Source: Nostoc sp. PCC 7107
Lineage (GTDB): Bacteria; Cyanobacteriota; Cyanobacteriia; Cyanobacteriales; Nostocaceae
NCBI RefSeq assembly: GCF_000316625.1
Contig: NC_019676.1
Span: 455,501-519,500, forward strand
Direction: 5' to 3'
DNA length: 64,000 nucleotides
Shown here: positions 57,297 through 64,000 of the stretch, in pieces
Layout: every line of letters begins with the position of its first letter
How positions within the stretch are numbered: position 1 is the first letter of the stretch
Position numbers and translations under genes: made by a program
The notes under the pieces: model-generated
Seen by the model: only the letters and a program-made list of their open reading frames with translations
Databases searched by the model: none
Told to the model about the DNA's origin: nothing

Positions 57297-58424
57297 ATGA
57301 GAGTGACTTTTACCCAATCCTTGAATAATCAAATTCTGAGAGGATGGATTTTACTCCGTATAGAAACTGATGATATTTGTACTGAAACTTGGACATCATA
57401 TATATTCGATCCATACCAAGAATTGTACATTTGGTTGGGGCAAATTCGAGATTTGCAACTACCTGCAAAAATGATCATAGATAAAGAAGGTCGTGAAGTA
57501 GAGCTGATAGCTGAGAGTTTAAGCGATTTACTTGTGCAATTTCGGGTTGAGCCGTGGATGTCTGCTAGAAATACTACAACACGCCTTAATATTACGGTTG
57601 AACGTTGCGAATTGCTCAAGGCCTTTCACGATGGAATTATCAAGTTTATTCAAGATGAATATCAACCATCACAATGGTCGTACATTGATAATCTGAGTAA
57701 TACAAATTGGGGTGCTTTGCTCCAGCCAAATAATAGTTCTGGTCAAAATTGGCAAACACGTTTAGCAATGTATGGAGGAGGACATAGCAGGGTTCCCGAA
57801 ACCGGACGTGAAACAGTATGGAATCAACTAACCCTAAAACAACAATGGTTGGTAACTTTACATGATGTACTTTTATGGATAGCAAATTTAGCAGCTAACG
57901 GTCAAATTAGAGAAGTCTACGCAGTTGTCAGTTTATACAAAAATTTACCAATAGATATTGCATTAGGTGAATTGGATGCGAGTTGGTATGAGCAACGGAA
58001 AATTGAGTTATATCAACAATATGAACTACGTGAGAACTCCATCACCAGACGAACAATTCATAATCGTAGCCGTTTAGCAAAGGCAAGACTAGAAACACTT
58101 AAGCTTGGTCAAATTATAGATGGCAGTATCATTAAAATTAAGCCGTATGGTGTCTTCGTTGATATTGGAGGATATTACGCACTACTACATATTTCCGCAA
58201 TTTCTCAACAACCTGTTGAACATCCAGAAAAGGTCTTTCAAATTGGTGACTGGATTAGAGCAATAATTATCTCAATGGATGTTGAAAGAGGGCGAGTGTC
58301 GCTATCAACTAGCGATTTGGAAACTGAACCAGGTGATATGCTAAAAGACCCATTGATTGTGTATGAAAAAGCCGAAGAAATGGCTGCTAGATACTATCAA
58401 AATGTCTTGTCAAAGCTACAATAG
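57297..58424 (+). CDS. S1 RNA-binding domain protein
   Basis: 375 aa, ATG 57297. The first about 265 residues are unfamiliar (WTSYIFDPYQELYIWLGQIR, QLTLKQQWLVTLHDVLLWI); they are not part of RpsA. The C-terminal S1 domain is clear: LGQIIDGSIIKIKPYGVFVD, IGGYYALLHISAISQQ, QIGDWIRAIIISMDVERGRV. It likely binds RNA or ribosomes; the role of the N-terminal half is unknown. Confidence 0.8.
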   Translation: MRVTFTQSLNNQILRGWILLRIETDDICTETWTSYIFDPYQELYIWLGQIRDLQLPAKMIIDKEGREVELIAESLSDLLVQFRVEPWMSARNTTTRLNITVERCELLKAFHDGIIKFIQDEYQPSQWSYIDNLSNTNWGALLQPNNSSGQNWQTRLAMYGGGHSRVPETGRETVWNQLTLKQQWLVTLHDVLLWIANLAANGQIREVYAVVSLYKNLPIDIALGELDASWYEQRKIELYQQYELRENSITRRTIHNRSRLAKARLETLKLGQIIDGSIIKIKPYGVFVDIGGYYALLHISAISQQPVEHPEKVFQIGDWIRAIIISMDVERGRVSLSTSDLETEPGDMLKDPLIVYEKAEEMAARYYQNVLSKLQ

Positions 58425-58458
58425 TATTAAATAAAATCCTAATTTATTCCCCACATTC

Positions 58459-59115
58459 TTAAGGTTCGTGAGTAATGATATATTTTCTTACCCACTGACG
58501 AAATGCTCTCAGCGTTAGCGTAGTTCCTGTAGTTTTTGCCATTTCTATAAATCGGGGAATTTCTTCAATAACTCCAAAATTGGGAAAAATTAAACTTGTA
58601 TCAGACTTAACATATTTATCCCCTTGAAGTAAATTGATTTCTAACTTGCCTTGAAAGTACCGCCAAATTTCTGGTACTTTTAATGCTTGATAGGCACTTG
58701 CTTTAGTTTTTGAAGTGATATCGATTTCAATTGCTAAATCAGGTGGAGGGTCAACGCTTAAGTCAATGCGTTCTTTACCTATCATCAATTGGTAATTTTG
58801 AATGTAAAAGCAATCGTCTGGTTCGATCCCCGCAGCCATATCTTCACGCTTGAAGGTTGTTGAACCAAGAGATTCCCAGTACAAATCAAGTTCATCAAGG
58901 AGGATTTTTACCAAGTCCCCAATAATGACTTTAATTTTCTCATGCTCTGGGAGTGGAACCATAATTTCTAGTATGCCTTGGTTGTAGGCGATGCGGCTGT
59001 TACGATGTTCTCCTAATTCATCAAGAATCGCCTCAAATTCTTGCCAAATTACATCTTCCAATATCACGCGCTGACCTGGCGTAACTCGAATTTGCCTGAA
59101 TCGCAGTGTAACCAT
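58459..59115 (-). CDS. Uma2 family putative endonuclease (DUF820)
   Basis: 218 aa. The restriction-endonuclease-like fold of this abundant cyanobacterial family is seen in ILEIMVPLPEHEKIKVII, FKREDMAAGIEPDDCFYIQN, PPPDLAIEIDITSKTKASAY (D, E and K of the active site) and IWRYFQGKLEINLLQGDKY. Often in many copies per genome, with uncertain function. Converges on the S1 gene. Confidence 0.9.
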   Translation of the reverse strand: MVTLRFRQIRVTPGQRVILEDVIWQEFEAILDELGEHRNSRIAYNQGILEIMVPLPEHEKIKVIIGDLVKILLDELDLYWESLGSTTFKREDMAAGIEPDDCFYIQNYQLMIGKERIDLSVDPPPDLAIEIDITSKTKASAYQALKVPEIWRYFQGKLEINLLQGDKYVKSDTSLIFPNFGVIEEIPRFIEMAKTTGTTLTLRAFRQWVRKYIITHEP

Positions 59116-59181
59116 ACAATTGTTGATTTTTAGTACTAATATTTTAGCATTGCGTATATTTCCGAAAATTTTTGTAGTTGT

Positions 59182-59886
59182 TTATAAGCGATTTTTACTG
59201 GGTATAACAATCATGGCAAAATAAGGTACTTCAGCCGGGTCAACTTCACTCAAGGGGACAATTCGCTGCTGTGACATTGTTGCCCGTTCAATATACAATG
59301 CCCGTGATGCTAATCCTAACTGCTCCAAAATATCCCGCACTTTTGTAAAATGGCGGCCTAGTTTCATAATTGCGGCTGCATCTGTATTTAACAGTTGTGT
59401 GATCAGTTCTTCGGCTGGTAGTGGGGCGGGTAAAATGGTGAGAATATCGTTGTAGTAGGTGAAGGGTACACCTAAAGCGACTGGACAAGCCATGAGTGAG
59501 GAAACACCAGGCACTACTTCGGTATGGTAATGCTGAGACAAGCGTGTAAATACATACATGAAGGAACCGTAGAAAAACGGGTCTCCTTCACACACAACTA
59601 CGACATCGCGTCCAGCGGCGAGGTGTTGAGCAATTGGTTCAACTTCTTGGTCATATATAGCTTTGGCTTTTTCTGGTTCTAAGGCGCGGGGTAAGTGAAA
59701 GGGGACTTCGATTTGTTCGCCTGTCAAATATTGAGACACGATCGCCCGCGCTATACTCTCTTTATCTGTGGCTGATTGATAGGCAATTACAGGTGCAGCC
59801 TGCAATAACCGCAGTGCTTTGACTGTCAATAGTTCGGGGTCGCCAGGGCCGACACCAACTCCATACAAACGGCCTTTGGTTGTCAT
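59182..59886 (-). CDS. cobI: Precorrin-2 C20-methyltransferase
   Basis: 234 aa. SAM-dependent tetrapyrrole methylase: LYGVGVGPGDPELLTVKALR, VVVVCEGDPFFYGSFMYV, EVVPGVSSLMACPVALGVPF, AAAIMKLGRHFTKVRDIL. Methylates precorrin-2 at C20 in corrin synthesis. Third gene of the cobG-cobH-cobI set, 2 bases after cobH. Confidence 0.97.
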   Translation of the reverse strand: MTTKGRLYGVGVGPGDPELLTVKALRLLQAAPVIAYQSATDKESIARAIVSQYLTGEQIEVPFHLPRALEPEKAKAIYDQEVEPIAQHLAAGRDVVVVCEGDPFFYGSFMYVFTRLSQHYHTEVVPGVSSLMACPVALGVPFTYYNDILTILPAPLPAEELITQLLNTDAAAIMKLGRHFTKVRDILEQLGLASRALYIERATMSQQRIVPLSEVDPAEVPYFAMIVIPSKNRL

Positions 59887-59888
59887 GA

Positions 59889-60515
59889 TTATTCCTCCTC
59901 CGTGGCCAAGGCGTTAACTGCTGCGGCGGCGATCGCACTTCCACCCCGCCGACCATGTAATGTCATAAATGGTACATTCCGACTGTCTGCTGCTAGGGCG
60001 GCTTTTGATTCGGCTGCACCGACAAATCCGACCGGGAAACCTAAAATTACCGCAGGTTTCGGCGCTCCTTGGTCTAACATTTCGAGTAACCTAAATAGGG
60101 CGGTGGGTGCATTACCAATGGCAACGACTGAGTTTTCTAAGTGCGATCGCCATAATTCTAATGCTGCGGCTGACCTTGTATTACCCAGTTTTTGGGCGAG
60201 TTCTGGGACTTCGGGATAATTCAGGGTGCAAATAACTTCGTTATTGGCTGGTAGTCGCCGCCTGGTGACTCCTTCGGCTACCATCCGACAATCACATAAA
60301 ATAGGCGCACCAGATATCAGTGCGGCGCGTGCTGATTGGACTGCTGTGGGTGAATATCCCAAGTCAGTCACAATATCCGTCATGCCACAGGCATGAATCA
60401 GACGCACAGCAACTTTTGCTACATCTGTCGGCAGCACATCTAAGTTAGCTTCTGACCGAATGATAGAGAAAGAATTACGGTAGATTTCGTTAGGGTTTCG
60501 GATATATTCGGACAT
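59889..60515 (-). CDS. cobH: Precorrin-8X methylmutase
   Basis: 208 aa from ATG 60515; the frame can be extended to TTG 60521. MSEYIRNPNEIYRNSFSIIR is the family N-terminus; GFPVGFVGAAESKAAL and LHGRRGGSAIAAAAVNAL are conserved. Moves a methyl group from C11 to C12, giving hydrogenobyrinic acid or its cobalt form. ATG is 2 bases after the cobG stop. Confidence 0.97.
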   Translation of the reverse strand: MSEYIRNPNEIYRNSFSIIRSEANLDVLPTDVAKVAVRLIHACGMTDIVTDLGYSPTAVQSARAALISGAPILCDCRMVAEGVTRRRLPANNEVICTLNYPEVPELAQKLGNTRSAAALELWRSHLENSVVAIGNAPTALFRLLEMLDQGAPKPAVILGFPVGFVGAAESKAALAADSRNVPFMTLHGRRGGSAIAAAAVNALATEEE

Positions 60516-60517
60516 TT

Positions 60518-62086
60518 TCAATTACAAACCGCAGATAAATGCAGATGAACGCAGATTTTGAGACTCTCAAATAAATCTTTCAGTTGGGTAATACTATAAC
60601 GATTGACAAATTCCTGAAAAGATTCGTCATGATTAAAGCGATGAATTTTATACACTTTGAGCATTTGTTCTATCAGTGCAGGTAGTTCTGCAAAACTGAC
60701 GTATTCATAGATTTTTAGTCCGAATTTTTCGTGATTTTCCCTATCCCCAACATAAACGTGATAACTTTCCATATCGCGATTGCCTACGGTGGGGCGCAGC
60801 CCATCGCTCACACCTAGTAAGGTGATGTCACTGTTGTGATGTTGGGCGCAAGATTTTGCACAGCCGCTAAAGTGAATATTAATTGGGCGATCTAGTTTAA
60901 CATGAGTTTCTAGGTAATCGGCTAATGCCAAAGCATGACCTTTAGTATCTGTTGCAGAAGCAGCACAACCCCGTTTACCAGAACAAGCAATTAATGAACT
61001 TTTAATATTTGTAACTTTGAAATCTAATCCTAATTCAGCTATTTCATTTTGAACATCAACAACCCATTTCTGGGTAATATCAGTGATGAGCAAATTTTGC
61101 CAAGGTGTGAGTCTGATAGTCCCGCTACCATATTGTGCTGCTAAATCCCCTAAACGCCACATTTGCTGACTTTCAAGCCTACCCAAAGGCAAAACTACAC
61201 CGATATAAAATAAATTTTCCTGTCGTTGGGGATGAACACCAATATGGCTGAAACATTCTTCCTTTTTTGCTTGGGAAGGTTTTTTGATAAAATGCTCACA
61301 ACGCCGCACAGAAAAATTTAACCGCCATTCAACTTGCTGAAGATAATTTTCCCATCCCAAACTGTTTACTACTTCTCGCAAACGTGGCTTGCGTTTACTA
61401 TTAATATCAATATGATGTAAATAAACATCTGCTAAAGCTGCCAAAATAGACAAACATTGTTCTGGCAACAAGATAATTCCTGTATCTGTGGGTGGTTTGC
61501 TTTTGATTAAACCCAGATGTAAACGGAAGTAAACTTGAGTGTTGATTAATTCAGCAGTCAATAAGATATCATTGAGGCGATCGCTTACCGCAACTTTTCC
61601 ACCGCCATCAAAGCAAACGCTAAACTTCGCTGATAGTCCGACTAGTTCAGGATGCGCTGCTATGTAGTTATCCCATTTTTGAACCAAAGGGCGAGTATCG
61701 ATTAATTCTGCTGGGTCAATACCTGCGGTGGGACTAGTCATAATATTGCGGATGTGGTCTACAGCCGAATTAGGCGAACCCAACCCCAAACTTTGTAGCT
61801 GTTGGAGAACTTCGCTGTTGATACCTTGATTAATTTCTCTGATTTGCAGGTTAGCGCGATTTGTGACATCAACATAGCCACCACCGTAATTATCTGCGAT
61901 CTCTGCGATCGCCTGACATTGTTGACTATTAAGTATCCCACCAGGTATTCTCAGGCGAGACAAAATGCCATCTTGAGCCGATGTAGCGTAAAATAAGCCT
62001 GGACAGGCAGTAAATCCCGAAAGCAAAGTTGCAACTCCTTCTCTGTGCGACGCAGAGATTAGATCATCACTGTGTCTTTTAGACAC
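60518..62086 (-). CDS. cobG: Precorrin-3B synthase-like (CobG)
   Basis: 522 aa from GTG 62086. Sulfite/nitrite-reductase-like ferredoxin fold halves; FeS-siroheme cysteines are seen in CSGKRGCAASATDTKGHALA and FSGCAKSCAQHHNSD. Family: oxygen-dependent ring contraction step from precorrin-3A, or a related nitrite/sulfite-reductase homologue in cyanobacteria. Under a cobalamin riboswitch whose 3' end nearly touches this start codon. Confidence 0.92.
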   Translation of the reverse strand: MSKRHSDDLISASHREGVATLLSGFTACPGLFYATSAQDGILSRLRIPGGILNSQQCQAIAEIADNYGGGYVDVTNRANLQIREINQGINSEVLQQLQSLGLGSPNSAVDHIRNIMTSPTAGIDPAELIDTRPLVQKWDNYIAAHPELVGLSAKFSVCFDGGGKVAVSDRLNDILLTAELINTQVYFRLHLGLIKSKPPTDTGIILLPEQCLSILAALADVYLHHIDINSKRKPRLREVVNSLGWENYLQQVEWRLNFSVRRCEHFIKKPSQAKKEECFSHIGVHPQRQENLFYIGVVLPLGRLESQQMWRLGDLAAQYGSGTIRLTPWQNLLITDITQKWVVDVQNEIAELGLDFKVTNIKSSLIACSGKRGCAASATDTKGHALALADYLETHVKLDRPINIHFSGCAKSCAQHHNSDITLLGVSDGLRPTVGNRDMESYHVYVGDRENHEKFGLKIYEYVSFAELPALIEQMLKVYKIHRFNHDESFQEFVNRYSITQLKDLFESLKICVHLHLSAVCN

Positions 62087-62096
62087 CCCGGAGTTG

Positions 62097-62206
62097 GCAT
62101 TCTGACTTGGGATTTCCCTTCACAGCTGCGGCACAGTCCCGGAATTTCACCGGAGTTTCCCAACTCTAAGCTTTAGTAATTTACCATGAGACTGTCTGCG
62201 GAATGC
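62097..62206 (-). ncRNA. Cobalamin riboswitch before cobG
   Basis: Read on the minus strand, GCATTC (62201-62206) can pair with GAATGC (62097-62102) as P1. Between lie GGGAAACTCCGGTGAAATTC, a GACTGTGCCGC segment and GCTGTGAAGGGAAATCCC, then AGTCAGAATGCC: the B12-box order of the family. The cobG GTG is 10 bases after P1, so control is probably at translation start, repressing corrin synthesis when B12 is present. Confidence 0.85.
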
Positions 62207-62636
62207 TCTATGCTTTACATTATTCATGAATCACTCATGAATAATTTCGGACTGCTATATCAAGTCTAGTGTTCGTTTTGTGGAGAATTTTCGCAAAAAA
62301 TCGGGGATATTTAGCTTGTAAGTTTTTAACTCTGGCTTTTGCTCTCCAACGAGTATAGGCATAAGTAGGTCGATGTTAAAAATTGTAGTTATGACAAGGC
62401 AGGAGGCAGAAGGGAAGAGAGTTTTAGATAACTTTACTTTTTGTTACATACTTCTGTTTATTTGCACCGTTCTACTTAACTCATATTTGATTGTTGAAAA
62501 AACTTCTGTAGTCACATTTTTTGTATTTAACAGTCTCTTGTCGCCGGATCAACTGCTAAGATGATCTTAGTTGCTGACAATCATGAAAATTTAATGATTG
62601 ACTCTAACTATAGATAGATGTAACATTTAGGTTAAT
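62207..62636. other. Intergenic region between the two riboswitches
   Basis: 430 bp with promoters for cobG (minus) and the manganese exporter (plus). A 63-codon frame at 62373-62564 contains a hydrophobic stretch but no good start site or family look; it is not called as a gene. Confidence 0.4.
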
Positions 62637-62755
62637 AGAAGGGGAGTAGCTACTGGCATAACTTTTGAAGTTAGAAGCCAGTTCATCTGAGTCAACATAC
62701 TGGTGATAAGCCTGGTTCAGATGTCAAATGCTTAGTATTTGAAAGCGAGACCTTC
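62637..62755 (+). ncRNA. yybP-ykoY manganese riboswitch
   Basis: The conserved elements appear in order: AGAAGGGGAGTAGC (62637-62650), GTCAACATACTGG from 62691, and GCGAGACCTTC (62745-62755), with closing pairs GAAGG/CCTTC. The downstream gene is an UPF0016 manganese exporter, the expected regulated class. Mn2+ binding should turn expression on. Confidence 0.87.
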
Positions 62756-62796
62756 ACTAAGTTCACAAACAAGATGTGAGCTTGGTGAGGTCTTTT
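62747..62796 (+). terminator. Intrinsic terminator of the manganese riboswitch
   Basis: AGACCTTCACTAAGTTCAC pairs with GTGAGCTTGGTGAGGTCT (62776-62793) with four non-Watson-Crick spots, followed by TTTT. Its 5' arm is the same GAGACCTT that closes the riboswitch, so the two folds exclude each other: a switch between termination and readthrough. Confidence 0.75.
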
Positions 62797-62845
62797 GGCT
62801 CTCTTCAAGCTCACATCGCTACAAATTTTTCAGGAGCTTGACAGA

Positions 62846-63466
62846 GTGTTAACAGCTTTTACCGCAGGTTTATTATTAATTACCGTTTCTGAGCTTGGTG
62901 ATAAAACTTTTTTTATCGCTGTAATTTTGGCAATGCACCATTCGCGGCGCTTGGTGTTTATTGGAGTCACAGCCGCCTTAGCTGCAATGACTATCCTCTC
63001 AGTAATATTTGGGCAAGCAGCATCTTTACTCCCCAAAATTTACGTTCATTATGCAGAAATCGCTTTGTTTTTTACCTTCGGTATTAAGCTGTTGTATGAC
63101 GCGAGTAAAATGGCTGCGGCGAGTTGTGATGCAGATGTTGTCGAAGAAGCAGAAGCCGCGGTGAAAAAAGCAGATGCACAGCTACCAAAACGCAAAACCC
63201 CTTGGGCAATTTTAACAGAAGCCTTCTTATTAACATTTATGGCAGAGTGGGGCGATCGCACACAAATTGCTACTATTGCTTTAGCGGCGGGTAATAATCC
63301 AATTGGGGTAACGATTGGCGCAATTTTAGGACATAGTATTTGTGCCGCGATCGCAGTTATCGGTGGTAAACTTATCGCCGGACGCATTTCTGAACGCCAA
63401 CTCACCTTTATTGGTGGATGCTTATTTCTGATTTTTGCTGTGGTTGCTGCTGTAGAAGGAGTCTAA
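62846..63466 (+). CDS. mnx: UPF0016/GDT1-family manganese exporter
   Basis: 206 aa from GTG 62846, 9 bases after AGGAG; a TTG-started frame at 62795 falls in the riboswitch terminator. Two repeated halves each carry the E-x-G-D-(K/R)-T signature: ITVSELGDKTFFIAVILAM and LTFMAEWGDRTQIATIALAA. Six helices with a central cytosolic charged loop (VVEEAEAAVKKADAQLPKRK). Homologues (Mnx, GDT1, TMEM165) move Mn2+ and Ca2+ out of the cytosol or into the thylakoid lumen. Confirmed by the Mn riboswitch upstream. Confidence 0.93.
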   Translation: MLTAFTAGLLLITVSELGDKTFFIAVILAMHHSRRLVFIGVTAALAAMTILSVIFGQAASLLPKIYVHYAEIALFFTFGIKLLYDASKMAAASCDADVVEEAEAAVKKADAQLPKRKTPWAILTEAFLLTFMAEWGDRTQIATIALAAGNNPIGVTIGAILGHSICAAIAVIGGKLIAGRISERQLTFIGGCLFLIFAVVAAVEGV

Positions 63467-63626
63467 AGAGCGCCTTATCCCGCCTGGGAATAAATTTCGC
63501 GGCGGGATATACATTGCAGTAAGACTAGCCAAAATTAAAGATTTTCTCGAATTAAGATAATTTTGAGCGCAAACAAGGGATAAATAAAAATAGTTCCATA
63601 TCGGTAACTATTTATTGAATGCTTCT

Positions 63627-64000
63627 ATGACCTATTGTCTGAGAATTGCCGACATCCCCACAAATGAACGTCCGCGTGAACGTTTGATGACTCATGGCCC
63701 CAAAATTTTAGCAACAGCGGAGTTAATTGCAATTCTTTTAGGCACTGGTCAAGGCCCAGGAAAACTCTCAGCAGTGGGTTTGGGACAATATCTTTTGCAA
63801 GAATTAAGCAAACACCAACGTGACCCATTAGCAGTTTTGCGAGAAGTTACCCCAGCGGAATTAATGCAAGTTCCTGGTATCGGCCCAGCAAAAGCCACAA
63901 GTATTTTAGCTGCGGTAGAACTAGGCAAACGTGCGTTTCTCTCCCGTCCTTCAGATGGCACTGCAATTGATAGTCCAATGGCGGCGGCAGCAGCGCTTAG
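63627..64000 (+). CDS. radC: RadC-family protein, N-terminal part
   Basis: Partial at the window end (124 codons seen). [37 protein letters not shown] and the HhH segment [20 protein letters not shown] are the typical UPF0758/RadC N-terminus. The JAB metalloprotease-like domain lies beyond the window. Cellular role is debated despite the DNA-repair name. Confidence 0.93.
   Translation, partial: MTYCLRIADIPTNERPRERLMTHGPKILATAELIAILLGTGQGPGKLSAVGLGQYLLQELSKHQRDPLAVLREVTPAELMQVPGIGPAKATSILAAVELGKRAFLSRPSDGTAIDSPMAAAAAL

Noticed and set aside
62373-62564. 63-codon frame with a hydrophobic stretch
   Set aside because: It lies between two riboswitch-controlled genes with no good ribosome site and no recognisable family. 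Chance openness in AT-rich DNA is more likely.

Overview
The window is chromosomal DNA of a filamentous, probably heterocyst-forming cyanobacterium (Nostocales, Nostoc/Anabaena/Calothrix type). Evidence for this is the very frequent HIP1 octamer GCGATCGC, the dispersed GCGTAG...-type short repeats, a high-light-inducible protein, a group 1 sigma factor next to gyrB/gyrA, hopanoid genes, large Ser/Thr kinase-histidine kinase hybrids, and cobalamin and manganese riboswitches of cyanobacterial type. No rRNA, tRNA or CRISPR array was seen.

Layout. (1) 1-8 kb: the start of an amidase gene and, divergent from it, a 2335-residue phosphorus-scavenging protein (phytase-like propellers, two glycerophosphodiesterase domains, Calx-beta, DUF4114) preceded by a probable Pho box. 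(2) 8-13.6 kb: one giant kinase/ATPase/GAF/histidine kinase gene. (3) 14.2-25.7 kb: an accessory island bounded by two near-identical inverted insertion sequences that sit in CTAG targets. It carries plasmid-like genes: a ParB-like protein, two conserved unknowns, an Rpn-type nuclease, two adjacent P-loop ATPases (one ParA-like), a one-TM protein, a response regulator without its phospho-acceptor Asp, and a membrane protein cut by the IS. (4) 25.7-26.9 kb: a PrlF/YhaV-type toxin-antitoxin pair lying between two 92-bp direct repeats of the 3' end of hpnB. (5) 26.8-33.7 kb: hpnB and squalene-hopene cyclase (divergent), an IS4-type element with 9-bp target duplication, and a cellulose-synthase-like glycosyltransferase. 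(6) 34-39 kb: DM13 protein, DUF4079 membrane protein coupled to a histidine kinase, then a REC-kinase, an Rcp1-like regulator and a decayed histidine kinase. (7) 39-50 kb: core genes miaA, gyrB, sigA (after a 1.6-kb leader region), hli, gyrA-type topoisomerase, and a PAP2 phosphatase relic. (8) 50-59 kb: TPR protein, TetR regulator, pentapeptide membrane protein, YdcF protein, C-terminal processing protease, glycosyltransferase, S1 protein, Uma2 nuclease. (9) 59-64 kb: cobG-cobH-cobI operon behind a cobalamin riboswitch, an UPF0016 manganese exporter behind a yybP-ykoY riboswitch, and the start of radC.

The most unusual parts are the inverted-IS plasmid-like island with its tandem ATPase cluster and operator-like inverted repeat, the toxin-antitoxin insertion that duplicated the hpnB tail at a HIP1 site, and the nested phytase/GDPD protein under a probable Pho box. 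Start codons were revised where motif, ribosome binding site or overlap argued for it; these choices are stated per gene.
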